Counted from the first letter of the stretch, positions 1-10,714 are shown. The stretch: 64,000 nt of DNA from JACCZX01 sp963786295 (GCA_963786295.1 CAWAYV010000011.1:1-64000), one strand, 5' to 3'. Notes: a model not told the origin generated them from the sequence alone. Numbers and translations are program-made.

Positions 1-937
1 CGGATGATCGCCGGACTGGAAGAAATCAGCGCCGGCGAAATCGTGATCGGCGGAAGAGTCGTCAATCGAATGTTGCCGAAAGAGCGCGACATCGCGATGG
101 TGTTTCAGAATTACGCGCTGTATCCGCACATGACGGTGCGTGACAACATGTCGTTTAGCCTGCGACTGGCGAACGCCGGCAAGCCGGAGATCGACAAGCG
201 GGTGGCGCGCGCCGCCGACATCCTTGGCCTCGGCAGCCTGCTCGATCGATATCCGCGTCAGCTTTCCGGTGGCCAGCGTCAGCGCGTTGCAATGGGCCGC
301 GCAATCGTGCGCGATCCGCAGGTGTTCCTGTTCGATGAGCCGCTGTCCAACCTCGATGCCAAGCTGCGCGTTCAGATGCGCACCGAGATCAAGGAGTTGC
401 ATCAGCGGCTGAAGACCACGTCGGTCTACGTGACGCACGATCAGATCGAAGCGATGACGATGGCCGACAAAATTGTCGTGATGAAGGACGGCGTTCGTCG
501 AGCAGACCGGCGGACCGCTTGATCTCTATGACAACCCGGCCAACACTTTCGTCGCGGGTTTCATCGGATCACCGGCGATGAACCTGCTTGCGGGCAACGC
601 GCGGCGCAACGGAAGCGGACTCGAGGTTGCCTTTCCCAACGGCGAACGGGTGCAGACACCGAACGGTGCCGCGCTGCAGGACGGGCAGCCGGTGCTGTTC
701 GGTATCCGGCCCGAACACTGGGCGGTCGCCGCCAGCGGCGGGCTGAGTGTCGAGGTTGTCGTGGTCGAACCGACCGGCGCCGACACCCAGCTCTATTGCC
801 GTTTCATGGAGCACGAAGTGACCGCAACGATTCGCGACCGCACCAACGTGCGACCGGGAGACCGCATTACGCTCGCGCCGGACCCCGGACGTGCGCACTT
901 GTTCGATACCGTCAGCGGGAAACGCCTGGCGGCCTGA
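1..937 (+). CDS. ABC transporter ATPase, MalK/UgpC type (5' partial, frameshifted)
   Basis: This is the ATP-hydrolysing subunit of a sugar or polyol importer; the start, including Walker A, lies outside the window. Visible motifs are the Q-loop (VFQNYALYPHMTV), the ABC signature (LSGGQRQRVAMGRA), Walker B with catalytic Glu (LFDEPLSNLDAKLR) and the switch His (VTHDQIEAMTMAD). A C-terminal TOBE/MOI-type domain (FGIRPEHW) follows, as in MalK/UgpC. One surplus T near 494 breaks the frame; reading past it gives GVVEQTGGPLDLYDNP, the normal continuation. It heads an apparent operon with a binding protein and two permeases. The substrate cannot be told from sequence alone. Confidence 0.93.
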
Positions 938-977
938 ATTCACTTGACGTACTGAGCCCACCACCGAAGGAGACAGC

Positions 978-2297
978 ATGAGACATTGGAAGAGACGAGA
1001 GTTTTTGAAGACCTCCGCGGGCGTCGCCGCTGCCACGGTCGGCCCATTGATCTTGATCAAGGACGCCGCGGCGCAGTGGAGCAACACGCCGGAAAAGGCG
1101 CGAAGCTGCGCGTGCTGCGGTGGAAGCGCTTCGTGCAGGGCGACGAGGACCAGTATCTGGTCAACGTCAAGAAGTTCGTCGAGAAGACCGGCATCGAGGT
1201 GCGAGTTGACGCCGAGGGTTGGGAGGACGTGCGTCCGAAGGCGGCCGTTGCTGCCAACACCGGTGCGGGCCCCGACATCATCCTGTCGACCAACGACGAC
1301 GCCAATCTGTATCCGGACAAGCTCGTCGACGTGACCGATGTCTGCGCGTACCTCGGTAAGAAGTACGGTGGCTTCTACCCGGTCTGCGATCCGTATTTGC
1401 GGCCCGATGGCAAGAAGTGGATCGGCGTCCCGCTTCGCGTCGCTGGCGTCGCGTTGGTTTATCGCGAAAGCCACATGAAAGCGGCCGGGTTCAACGCGTT
1501 TCCGAAGGACACCGACGGCTTCCTGAAGCTTTGCAAGGCAATGAAGGACAAGGGGACGCCACCGGGATTCGCGCTCGGCAATGCGACCGGCGACGGCAAC
1601 ACGTGGTGCAACTGGCTGGTCTGGGCATTTGGCGGGAAGCTCGTCGATGCCAACAACAAGGTCGTCATCGACAGTCCGGAGACGATCAAGGCACTCGAGT
1701 ATGCGAAGGAGATGTATTCAACGTTCGTACCGGGCACGCTGTCATGGCTCGATCCGAACAACAACAAGGCATTCCTGGACGAGCAGATCTCGCTGACCAA
1801 TAACGGCATCTCGGTTTATTACGCAGCCAAGACGTCGAAGGATCCGAAAGTCGCCGCGCTGGCGGCGGACATCAACCACGCCAACTTCCCGATCGGACCG
1901 ATCGGCAAACCGAGTGAGTTCCAGCTGTTCTTTAACCAGATGATCTTCAGGTATACCAAGTATCCGAAGGCGGCCAAGGAGTTCCTGCGCTTCATGATGG
2001 AAGAGGAACAGATGAATCCGTGGGTGCAGGCGTCGATCGGCTATGTCGCGCCGGCGCTGGCTGCGTACGAGAAGAACCCGATCTGGACTTTCTGACCCGA
2101 AGCACACGCCATATCGGGACTCGATGAAGAACATGTGGCCGAGCGGTCACGCCGGCAAGATGGGCTATGCCTCGGCTGGTGCATTGGCCGACTTCATCGT
2201 CGTCAACATGGTGGCCGAGGCGGCATCCGGATCGAAGACACCGAAGGAAGCGGCCGATCGCGCGCAGAAACGCGCCGAGCGGTATTACAAAGTCTGA
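978..2297 (+). CDS. ABC transporter sugar-binding protein, family 1, Tat-type signal (frameshifted)
   Basis: Periplasmic solute receptor of the adjacent importer. The start at 978 follows AAGGAGA and gives a twin-arginine signal (KRREFLKTSAGVAAA), so export is probably by Tat. The body resembles family-1 extracellular solute-binding proteins (PDIILSTNDDANLYPDKLVD, then YRESHMKAAGF, then GDGNTWCNWLVWAFGG). Two frame lesions occur. Near 1096-1102 the frame moves by -1 (one base missing or two surplus). Near 2089-2091 one surplus T creates a premature TGA; beyond it the protein continues as SDPKHTPYRDSMKNMWPSG to the true stop. The reconstructed length is about 439 residues, normal for the family. 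Confidence 0.9.
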
Positions 2298-2372
2298 TGC
2301 TACCCGCCGCATGGCAGTGCCGAGTTCGGGCGCTGCCATGCGCGGGCCGCGCCCTCTGCGAATCGAGCCGAT

Positions 2373-3316
2373 GTGAGTAGCGCTCCATCCCCATCGCCGC
2401 TTCTCAAAGCGGCGCGCTGAGTCGCCTGCTCGAAAGCCGCAATTTTCTTGGGCTGCTGTTCATGGTGCCCGCGGCGCTGGTGTTGCTGTTGTTCCTAACC
2501 TATCCGCTTGGGCTAGGTACCTGGCTGGGTTTCACCGACACGAAGATCGGCCGCGACGGCGAATGGATCGGACTCGAGAACTACGAATTCCTGTTCGGCG
2601 ACTCGGTCGCACGGTTGTCGCTGTTCAACACGCTCTTTTATACGATTGTCGCCAGCGTCATCAAGTTCGTCCTCGGCCTGTGGCTGGCTCTGCTGCTCAA
2701 CAAGCATCTGCCATTCAAGTCGTTCATCCGCGCGATCGTGCTGCTGCCGTTCATCGTACCGACCGCGCTGTCGGCGATCGCCTTCTGGTGGATCTACGAC
2801 GCGCAGTTCTCGATCATCAGCTGGACGCTCTTCAAGCTCGGCTGGATCGACCGATACATCGATTTCCTTGGCGAACCCTGGCTGGCCCGGTTGTCCGTGA
2901 TCGCGGCCAATATCTGGCGCGGTGTGCCATTCGTCGCGATCTGCCTGCTGGCCGGCCTGCAGACGATCTCGCCTTCGTTTTACGAAGCGGCGAGCCTCGA
3001 CGGCGCGACGCCATGGCAGCAGTTTCGTTTCGTCACGCTGCCGCTGCTGACGCCGATCATCGCGGTGGTGATGACGTTTTCGGTGCTGTTCACGTTCACC
3101 GATTTCCAACTGATCTATGTCTTGACGCGTGGCGGACCGCTGAATGCCACGCATCTGATGGCCACGCTGAGTTTCCAGCGCGCGATTCCTGGTGGGGCAC
3201 TGGGCGAGGGCGCGGCGCTCGCGACCGCGATGGTGCCCTTCCTGATGGCGGCGATCCTGTTCAGCTATTTCGGCCTTCAGCGCCGCGCGTGGCAGCAGGG
3301 TGGGCAGGACAAATGA
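2373..3316 (+). CDS. ABC sugar permease, MalF/UgpA type
   Basis: Inner-membrane permease with about six hydrophobic segments and the EAA loop (YEAASLDGATPWQQFRFVTLP) that docks on the ATPase. The frame is clean from the ATG at 2462, but the protein already starts inside TM1 there. Upstream, a GTG at 2373 begins a plausible cytoplasmic N-terminus (SSAPSPSPLLKAA), which joins LSRLLESRNFLGLL if two surplus bases near 2411-2416 are ignored. The start is therefore uncertain. Its stop overlaps the next permease start (ATGA at 3313), so the two are translationally coupled. Confidence 0.88.
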
Positions 3317-4216
3317 GCGTCGCCGAACAGCGCGAGGTGCCTGCCTCCCCCGAGACGGCCGACTCGCAAGGCATGAAGTACCTCGAGTCGACACGCCGTC
3401 GCATCGTCACGGTGTATCTGCCTCTCGCGGCGTTCCTGTTCGTGCTGCTGTTCCCGTTCTACTGGATGGCGATCACCACGTTCAAGCCGAACGCCGAATT
3501 GCTGTCGCGCGAAGGCAATCCGTTCTGGGTGATCAACCCAACGCTCGCCCACATCAAGAAGCTGCTGTTCGACACAGCGTACCCGGATTGGCTGTGGAAC
3601 ACGATGCTGGTGTCGGTCGTGTCAACGGGGCTGTCGCTCGTTCTGCAGCGTGCTGGCCGCCTATGCCATCGAACGGCTGCGTTTTCGCGGTTCACGCTAT
3701 GTCGGCATGAGCATCTTCCTGGCCTACCTGGTGCCGCCGTCGATCCTGTTCATTCCGCTGGCAGCGATCGTCTACAAGTTCCAGCTCTTCGACACCCGCC
3801 TCGCGCTGATCCTGACCTATCCGACGTTCCTGATCCCGTTTTGCACCTGGCTGCTGATGGGCTACTTCCGCTCGATCCCGTTCGAACTCGAAGAGTGTGC
3901 GCTGATCGATGGCGCGAGCCGCCTGCAGATCCTGATCAAGATCGTCCTGCCGCTTGCGGTGCCAGGCCTGATCTCGGCTGGCATCTTTGCCTTCACGCTG
4001 TCGTGGAATGAATTCATCTACGCGCTGACCTTCATCTCGTCATCCGAGGTGAAGACGGTGCCGGTCGGCGTCATTACCGAGCTCGTCGAAGGCGACGTGT
4101 ACCACTGGGGCTCGCTGATGGCCGGCGCGCTGCTCGGATCTTTGCCGGTTGCGATCCTGTATTCATTCTTCGTCGAGCATTACGTGTCGGGGATGACCGG
4201 AGCGGTCAAGGAATAG
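3313..4216 (+). CDS. ABC sugar permease, MalG/UgpE type (frameshifted)
   Basis: Second membrane subunit of the importer. It has an N-terminal cytoplasmic stretch of about 35 residues, six hydrophobic segments and the EAA loop (LEECALIDGASRLQILIKIVLP). One surplus T at 3641-3642 shifts the frame in the second membrane segment; skipping it gives SLVCSVLAAYAIERLRFRG and a full-length protein of about 300 residues. It is the last gene of the importer operon; the next gene lies on the other strand. Confidence 0.9.
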
Positions 4217-4245
4217 CGCGAAGCTGCGAAACGCGTCGCAACCTG

Positions 4246-5046
4246 CTAAGGCCTCACGATGACGAGATGCACCGACAACTTGAACACAGCTCGTCCATCC
4301 GCCGTTGCGTACGGACTGAGAGCCTTCTCAGCTTCGTCCAAGATGCGGCGAATCTGATCTTCGGTCAGGACCACGCCCACAACCGGTAACCAGCCCCTCA
4401 GGTCGGCTTCGACCATGGTCCGAATGCTGGGGAACTGCGCGGTGCCGTGATGAGTCGTGATCTCGGGTGAGGCCACTCCGGCTTCCGAAAACAGCGTAGC
4501 GAGATGTTGCCGGTTGCCGAGCACGAATGGCGCACGCAGGGCATCGGCTGCTTGGCGACCGGCCGTCTGCTCCAGTAGCGCTACCTCAGCCGCGTACGCG
4601 GGCATGGTCTCGAGCGAGTCCCAGACCGCAACAACCAACCGTCCTCCGGGAACGAGAACCCGCAGCATCTCGCGAAGGGCTTGGCGCCGGTCCATGAAGA
4701 ACATGAGACCAAACTGGCTCACCACAGCGTCAAAGGACCGGTCAGGGAACGGTAGTGACTCGGCGGCTCCCTCTCGCCACTCGATGTCTCGTGACAGCTG
4801 TTTGGCTACTGCAACCATTCCGGGACTCGGGTCAATCCCCGTAACCGCTCCGGTCGATCCCGTTCGCAAGGTGACTTCACGCGCAAGAACCCCCGTGCCG
4901 CACGCAACATCTAGCACTCGTTGACCGGGCTGGATTTGCGCGGCGTCTGCGACTTTCGTGGCCCATTGGCCGAACAGCGCCGGCACGAATAACGCTTCGT
5001 ACGCGTTCGCAGCATCGATCAGAGCTTGTGGCGTCGGCTCGTTCAT
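4246..5046 (-). CDS. SAM-dependent methyltransferase (UbiE/Methyltransf_11 type)
   Basis: Class I methyltransferase of 266 residues. SAM-binding motif I is clear (VLDVACGTGVLAREV), followed by the acidic end of beta-2 (GIDPSPGMV), motif II/III (FDAVVSQFGLMFFMD) and a post-motif strand (LVPGGRLVVAVWD). The C-terminal half is the usual variable substrate region. Family members methylate quinones, phenols or small metabolites; nothing here identifies the acceptor. It follows the MFS gene by about 36 bp on the same strand, so they may be co-transcribed. The spacer carries attC-like core boxes (see findings). Confidence 0.85.
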   Translation of the reverse strand: MNEPTPQALIDAANAYEALFVPALFGQWATKVADAAQIQPGQRVLDVACGTGVLAREVTLRTGSTGAVTGIDPSPGMVAVAKQLSRDIEWREGAAESLPFPDRSFDAVVSQFGLMFFMDRRQALREMLRVLVPGGRLVVAVWDSLETMPAYAAEVALLEQTAGRQAADALRAPFVLGNRQHLATLFSEAGVASPEITTHHGTAQFPSIRTMVEADLRGWLPVVGVVLTEDQIRRILDEAEKALSPYATADGRAVFKLSVHLVIVRP

Positions 5047-5069
5047 GTCGTGTTCTCCTCTCAGTGCTC

Positions 5070-5088
5070 GTCTAACGAACGGTTAGGC
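5070..5088 (-). other. Paired attC-like core boxes between MFS and methyltransferase genes
   Basis: On the minus strand, GCCTAAC (5088-5082, overlapping the MFS stop codon) and GTTAGAC (5076-5070) match the integron recombination boxes RYYYAAC and GTTRRRY. They are only 5 bp apart, too close for a functional folded attC site, so at best this is a remnant. Confidence 0.25.
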
Positions 5089-6309
5089 CGCACGCCTCCT
5101 CGTTGGGTATGCGCGTGACGACAAGCTATCCGCCAGCGCCAGCAGCGTGGCAACGCCATAGCAAGCCGCTGCAAAGAACGGTATGACCCCCGTTCCGAAA
5201 CGGTCGGCCAGAGCGCCGCCCGCAACGGGCCCGATCAGTTGTCCGATGCCGAGCGCGGCCGTTGCCAAGCTGAACATCTTCGCGTATTCGGTCACGCTGC
5301 AGCGATCGCGGGTACAGGCACTGACGATCGTCGGCGTGGCTGCAATACCCAATCCCACCAGCAGAGCCCCGATGATCGCCGACTCAGATGTGCCCATTCC
5401 GGCGACCCATGCCCCCACCGCACCGGAGCCCAGTGAAGCCGCCAGAGCAAACTGCTTCAGTCGCGACGAGGCCACGATCGGCACAGTCAGCGCCGCGCCA
5501 AGGATCGCCGCGCATCCAAATCCGACCCAGGTAAGCCCGACTACGAGAATCGGTGTCTTCATGGCTGCCATTTGGGTACCCGCAAAGGTCGAATAGGCGA
5601 CGTACGCTATGCCGAACATCAGGTAGCCGAGAATCAAGTACATCCAATGCTTTGTTGACAACTGGCGAGTGACGAAGTCCACACCTTGGCTGCTTGGATC
5701 CACCGCCTGTTTGGCGGGTTGCCCGTGCACAGGCGCAAACGAGAACGCCACGGCCAGAGCCAGCAGCGCCGAGAGCGCGAACGCGATCCGCCAGCCATCG
5801 GCCGTCTCGAGCAGGAGCGAGATGGCGAGCCCGCTGAGTACGACTGACACCCCCATACCGGACCAAACCACTGCGCTGGCCAGCGGGCGTCGTGCCGCTG
5901 AGACTGCTGAGAAAACCACGACCAGGATGGCAACGATTCCGGCACCAGCGCCGAGACCTGTTAATACGCGACCTGTGCCCAGCACGATCGAGCCGGCCCA
6001 GATCGTCCCTGGCGCAACGGCGCACAGGACAGCGCCGGTCGCGACTAGCAGGTGGGCCCACTTGGAGAGCCTCGATGACCCCATGCGGGACATGAGCGAG
6101 GGTGCGGCAAGCGTGCCTATCAGGTAGCCGGCAAGATGCACGGCATTGAGGCTGCCGCTGCCAAGATAGCTGATTCCCAGGTCGCGCCGGATCGATGGAA
6201 GCATGACGCCGTAGGTGAATCGTGCCAGCCCAACGTTGAGCGCGATTCCGATCGCACCCCATACGATCAAGGCGAGCGGTATGTTTGCAGCCCGCGAGCC
6301 TCTGATCAT
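5083..6309 (-). CDS. MFS transporter, YbfB/YjiJ-like
   Basis: Twelve-helix major facilitator of about 408 residues. The N-terminal segment (IGIALNVGLARFTYGVMLPSIRRDL) is characteristic of the YbfB/YjiJ (MFS_4) group of poorly characterised exporters. I chose the internal ATG at 6309 because it sits directly before the first hydrophobic helix; an upstream start at 6360 would add 17 residues. The gene ends at a TAA inside an attC-like box. The substrate is unknown. Confidence 0.85.
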   Translation of the reverse strand: MIRGSRAANIPLALIVWGAIGIALNVGLARFTYGVMLPSIRRDLGISYLGSGSLNAVHLAGYLIGTLAAPSLMSRMGSSRLSKWAHLLVATGAVLCAVAPGTIWAGSIVLGTGRVLTGLGAGAGIVAILVVVFSAVSAARRPLASAVVWSGMGVSVVLSGLAISLLLETADGWRIAFALSALLALAVAFSFAPVHGQPAKQAVDPSSQGVDFVTRQLSTKHWMYLILGYLMFGIAYVAYSTFAGTQMAAMKTPILVVGLTWVGFGCAAILGAALTVPIVASSRLKQFALAASLGSGAVGAWVAGMGTSESAIIGALLVGLGIAATPTIVSACTRDRCSVTEYAKMFSLATAALGIGQLIGPVAGGALADRFGTGVIPFFAAACYGVATLLALADSLSSRAYPTRRRAA

Positions 6310-6412
6310 GCGAATGACCCAACTCCTTCGTGACGCCAGGCCCACGTTCTCAGCCCGCACATCAGGTGATCGTTAGGCGTCACTGCTGGACTGGCGGCAC
6401 TGGCTCCAGCGC

Positions 6413-6988
6413 TCAGCTCTCGTTGTGAGCAACGTTGATGCGCCGACGTGTCCGTGCGCCAACATCGTATATGTTGAAGTCGCTCATCATGCGTCCGTAG
6501 AGGTGCAGGCTGACTGCTCGGGGCCGTTCCAACGGAACTCCAGTGACGTGAATGTGATCGGGGTTTGGAACGAAGCTCGTGACCGCGCCATGCCGCAGCA
6601 GCACAGTACCGCCGCGTACGAGGTCGATATCTGTATCAGCGCCTCGATCCGGCGAGAGTCGTACGTAGCTGCGCTCTTCCAGAACTCCTTCGATCACGCC
6701 GACCACGCCCCAGCTTCCGTGATCGTGAACAGGCGTCCATTGGCCAGGGAGCCAGACGATCGAATACAGCGACAGGCTTTCATCAGCAGCGTCATAGACG
6801 AGGTTTCGCGCGTAGCTCTGAGGGTCACTCCGGTAGTGCTGCGGCTCGAGAAACGTACCGGCCTGTTCGATGAGATCGAGCATCAGTGGTGCGAGAGCGA
6901 GTACGCAGTCTGCTGGGTCGGCCTGCTCGCGGCTCCGCACAGCAGCTTGGGAGATGAAGCGCTCAAGAGCCGGGGAGATCATTTGCAT
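6413..6988 (-). CDS. Cysteine-dioxygenase-like cupin protein
   Basis: 191-residue cupin of the cysteine/thiol dioxygenase family. The metal-binding motif PVHDHGSWGVVGVIEGVLEE supplies two His, and a later His in the second cupin motif (SLHLYG) completes the three-His iron site. Family enzymes oxidise cysteine or 3-mercaptopropionate to the sulfinic acid; the substrate cannot be decided here. It lies between an exported TPR protein and an MFS transporter on the same strand. A GTTAGGC box lies just downstream of its stop. Confidence 0.82.
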   Translation of the reverse strand: MQMISPALERFISQAAVRSREQADPADCVLALAPLMLDLIEQAGTFLEPQHYRSDPQSYARNLVYDAADESLSLYSIVWLPGQWTPVHDHGSWGVVGVIEGVLEERSYVRLSPDRGADTDIDLVRGGTVLLRHGAVTSFVPNPDHIHVTGVPLERPRAVSLHLYGRMMSDFNIYDVGARTRRRINVAHNES

Positions 6989-7102
6989 GATTGTGCCCGC
7001 AGACTCACGCGGCGCACGTCATTCCGCTCGGATAGCCCGCTACTTCAGGTTGAGCTCCTGAAGCTCTACGCTGCCGGCCAGCTTACGACCGGGGCAGTTC
7101 GC

Positions 7103-8893
7103 CTACAGGCGGGCGATGTCGGGCGCCGCGCCGCCGAGCCAGGCACGCGTATAGGCTTGGCGCGCCGACTTCTCGGCCTTCGCGTCGCCCTTGCGCTTGT
7201 AAGTCTCCGCTAGGCCGGCCAGCGCCCAGCCGTTGCCGCGCACGCGCGACAGCGAGTCGCGCAGTGCCTTCTCGGCCGCATCGAGCTTGCCCTGCCGCAG
7301 GTACACCGAGCCCAGCGACTGGCGGATCGGGTAGTACCAGTACGACGGTTCCATGTAGGCGAGCGCGTCCTCGATCGCGACCGCCTCCTCGTAAGCGCTG
7401 GCCGCCCCGGCGAGGTCGCCCTGCGCGTCGGCGAGGCGTGCGGTCGCCACCAGGCGCGCGGTCTGCACGATCTCCTTGCCCGGCACTGCCCAGTCCGCGT
7501 ATGGCTTGAAGTCGGCCTTTTGCTCGATTGCAGCGATGGCATCGATTTCGCGGCGCGCTCCGGCTACGTCCTTCTTCGCCGCGAACGCGAGCGCGCGCGC
7601 GTAGTGAGCCAGCGCGGACACCACGACCTGCTCCTTCGGTGGCACCTTCAGGGCGAGGATCGCTTCGGGTGCGCTGAAGCTCGCGTGCGCGAGGTAGGGC
7701 GCGGCCTTGAGAGGTTCCAGCATCGCGAACTGCGCGATCACCGCGTCGGGCAGCGACGCGTCGAGCTTGGCGGCCGCATCGAGTGCGGTCGGGCCGTCGC
7801 CGCCCATCTGCGCCGAGACCAGAACGAAGTGGATGTTGTGCGGGTAGTAGGCCGACTTGTACATCGGGTCCGAGGGCGAGGTCTTGAAGTACTGTTCGTC
7901 GACGGCCATTGCGCGTTTGTTGACCTCCAGCGACTCCTTGTAAAGGCCGGTGCGGTAGTAGATGTGGGCCGGCATGTGCACGATATGACCGGCGCCGGGC
8001 ATCAACGCGGCCAGGCGACGCGCGTGCGGCAGCGCGCGCTCGGGCTTGGTGGACGCCTCGACCGCGTGGATGTAGAGGTGCAGTGCACCCGGGTGTTTCG
8101 GATTGCGTGCGTACACCTGCTCCAGCACGGCGAGCATCTCAGCAGCGCGGCCCTTGGGCTTGGCGCCGCCTTCCTCCCAGTAGTCCCAGGGCTGCGTGTC
8201 CATGATGGATTCGGCGTAGAGCACGAGGATCGTGTCGTCGCTCGAATACTTGGCGGCCACGGACTTCATCGCGTCGGCGAAGGCCGCGTCGAGCGCGGCG
8301 CGCTCGGCCTTCGGGTCCGCCGAGTAACGCTTCTCGAGGGCCGCGATCATCGCGCGATCCTTCGCGGGTGCGCCGCGCGCCAGTTCGACCGCCTTGGCGA
8401 GCGCGGCCAGCGCCGGCGCAACCGCCTCGGGCATCATCGGCGCGTTGATGTTCGGCCCGAGCACGAACGCCTCACCCCACCAGGCCATGGCGAGGTTCGG
8501 GTCTTCCTTGCGTGCAGCCTGGAAGGCGCGCTGCGCCTCGGCGTGGTTGAACGCGAAGGCCCAGCGCATGCCCTGGTCGAAGTAGGCCTGCGCCTTCGTG
8601 CTGCGCGTTCCCACCTTGAAGGACAGCGTGCCGAGGTTGCCGTACAGGGGCACGTCGCCGCCCGCGGCCTGCATCGGCTGCGGCTTGAAGGGCTTGGTCT
8701 CGCTTTGCGCGAGGACCAGCTTCTGGAGCAAGGGCGGTCGGCCGCTGGCAGCTGGGGCGCACACATTGCCCTGGGCGTCGAGCAGCGGGTCGTAGGTTGC
8801 GCGCCCGTAGGGCTCGACGCCGCTGCTCGCCACCAGGCTGGCCGAGCCGAACAAGCTGGCGAGCGCCAAGGCCATCGGGAATTGCGTTGTCAT
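7103..8893 (-). CDS. Exported TPR-repeat protein
   Basis: 596 residues with an N-terminal signal-like segment (MALALASLFGSASLVAS) and several TPR-like helical pairs at both ends, such as AQAYFDQGMRWAFAFNHAEAQRAFQAA near residues 100-125 and LGSVYLRQGKLDAAEKAL near the C-terminus. Between them are conserved blocks (LHLYIHAVEAS, IVHMPAHIYYRTGLY) shared by a widespread group of uncharacterised exported TPR proteins. The frame is intact over 1.8 kb. It is probably a periplasmic protein-interaction scaffold; no catalytic motif is visible. Confidence 0.8.
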   Translation of the reverse strand: MTTQFPMALALASLFGSASLVASSGVEPYGRATYDPLLDAQGNVCAPAASGRPPLLQKLVLAQSETKPFKPQPMQAAGGDVPLYGNLGTLSFKVGTRSTKAQAYFDQGMRWAFAFNHAEAQRAFQAARKEDPNLAMAWWGEAFVLGPNINAPMMPEAVAPALAALAKAVELARGAPAKDRAMIAALEKRYSADPKAERAALDAAFADAMKSVAAKYSSDDTILVLYAESIMDTQPWDYWEEGGAKPKGRAAEMLAVLEQVYARNPKHPGALHLYIHAVEASTKPERALPHARRLAALMPGAGHIVHMPAHIYYRTGLYKESLEVNKRAMAVDEQYFKTSPSDPMYKSAYYPHNIHFVLVSAQMGGDGPTALDAAAKLDASLPDAVIAQFAMLEPLKAAPYLAHASFSAPEAILALKVPPKEQVVVSALAHYARALAFAAKKDVAGARREIDAIAAIEQKADFKPYADWAVPGKEIVQTARLVATARLADAQGDLAGAASAYEEAVAIEDALAYMEPSYWYYPIRQSLGSVYLRQGKLDAAEKALRDSLSRVRGNGWALAGLAETYKRKGDAKAEKSARQAYTRAWLGGAAPDIARL

Positions 8894-8995
8894 GCACGCC
8901 TTCGTCGATTGGGACCGGTGGGCATTCTAACTATGGACGCAGGGCTGCGCGATTCGGTATTCGCTTCGATGCCGCGCGGAATAGGGCGCGTTCTG

Positions 8996-10614
8996 TCAGG
9001 TCACCGGCGCAGGATTAAACAGCACCAGGGCGTTATGCAGCTTCCATTGTTCAGCCCATGTCTTCTTGCGGCCGCTCGCCACGTCCAGCATCAATCGAAA
9101 CAGCTCCCAACCAACGTCCTCAATCGACGCTGAGCCATCGGCGATCGTGCCAGCGTTGACATCCATCAGGTCGTGCCAGCGCCGCGCCAGGTCGCTGCGC
9201 GTCGCGACTTTGATTACCGGCACCGCGGCGAGCCCGTACGGCGTGCCGCGTCCGGTGGTGAACACATGCAGGTTCATTCCAGCGGCGAGTTGCAACGTGC
9301 CGCAGATGAAATCGCTGGCCGGCGTGGCTGCATAGATCAATCCTTTTTGCTTTAGCTTTTCGCCCGGCGCGAGCACGCCGGAGATCGGGACCGAGCCCGA
9401 TTTGACGATCGAGCCCATTGCTTTCTCAACGATGTTCGACAGGCCACCTTTCTTGTTGCCCGGTGTCGTGTTGGCGCTGCGGTCGACTCGGCCGCGGCTC
9501 AGATAGGCGTCGTACCAGGCCATCTCGCGAATCATTGCTTCGGCGACCTCGGGTGTCGTGGCGCGCGATGTCAGCTGATCGATTCCGTCTCGGACCTCGG
9601 TCGTTTCGGAGAACATCACACTGGCGCCGGCGCGTACCAGCAGGTCGGTGCAGAACCCGACTGCCGGATTGGCGGTGACGCCCGAGAACGCATCGCTGCC
9701 GCCACACTGCACGCCGACCACCAGCTCGCTCGCCGGCACCGTTTCGCGCACGCGTGCGTTTAGGCGCTCGAGGTGCAGTTGCGCGGTCGCCATGATCGAG
9801 TCGACCATCGACATGAAGCCGACGTGGTCTTCATCCTGCAGGCAAACAACATCGAGACCCGGGTCGGCATTGGCGCCGACATCGGCGACGCTGCGCTCGT
9901 CGGTGATCGCGATTGTTCCCGGCGGCATCAACCGCTCGGGCTGCAGTTTTTCGCAGCCGAGGCTTACCACCATGACTTCGCCACCGAAGTTCGGATTCAG
10001 GCTGATGTTGCGCAAGCGTGCGAATCGGAATCTCCGCTCCCGGCGCGTCGATCGCGACGCCGCACCCATAGGTGTGCTCGAGCCCGATCACGTCGTCGAC
10101 GTTCGGAAACTGCGGCAGCAGTTCGGCCTTGATGCGCTGTACCGCAAAGTCCACCACACCGGCCACGCATTGCACGGTGGTCGTGATCGCGAGGATGTTG
10201 CGCGTGCCGACCGAGCCGTCGGGATTGCGATAGCCGTCGAACGTGTAGCCCTCGAGCGGCGTCTGCGGCTGTGGCTTGACCGTGGCGATCGGCAGGTTAT
10301 CGAGCTCGCGTGCTGCCGGCATTCTCGAGCAGCCGCTCGTGAACCCAGCTGCCGGCCGGAATGTCCTTCAGCGCGTAACCGATCGGAATGCCATAGCGCA
10401 ACACCGGCGCATCGGCAGCCAGATCCACCAGTGCGACCTTGTGGCCTTGCGGAACGCGGTCGCGCAATGTCAAGCCAGACGACAGAACGGCGCCCGGCGG
10501 CAGGCCGCCGTCGTTGGCGACGATGGCGACGTTGTCGCGCTCGTGCATGCGGATCGTCAGCGGCTCCCTGCTGCGTGTTGCGGCAGGCATTTCAGCGATC
10601 ACGGCATCGTTCAT
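8996..10614 (-). CDS. garD: Galactarate dehydratase GarD (frameshifted)
   Basis: The protein follows E. coli GarD almost end to end: HERDNVAIVANDGGLPPG and VPQGHKVALVDLA in the SAF domain, LEGYTFDGYRNPDGSVGTRN, NISLNPNFGGEVMVVSLGCE, VVGVQCGGSDAFSGVTANPA, TTGRGTPYGLAAVPVIKVAT and the terminal FNPAPVT. GarD is an iron-dependent dehydratase converting galactarate to 5-keto-4-deoxy-D-glucarate. Two surplus bases interrupt it: one at 10316-10319, and one at 10014-10015, where the coding strand reads CTTG for CTG. It is divergent from the TctC-type receptor and gudD, sharing a 100-bp promoter region. Confidence 0.93.
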
Positions 10615-10714
10615 CGGATCTCCTCACCCTCGCGGCTTTGGGCTGCGCTAATTGTCTAACATAGTGGGGAGGCGTCGCAGCTTCGTCGGATCCACCACCC
10701 AAGGAGACACATTA

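Noticed and set aside
496..4216. Reading the split ABC genes as separate small proteins or true pseudogenes
   Set aside because: Each break is one or two bases, the continuation in the new frame is at once conserved, and the same kind of break hits rpoC and tuf. Sequence error is the better account.
7520..9133. Long plus-strand open frame (537 codons) opposite the TPR gene
   Set aside because: Arg/Gly/His-rich product typical of an antisense frame in GC-rich DNA. It has no family motif or ribosome site, and the opposite strand has a clear signal peptide and conserved TPR blocks.
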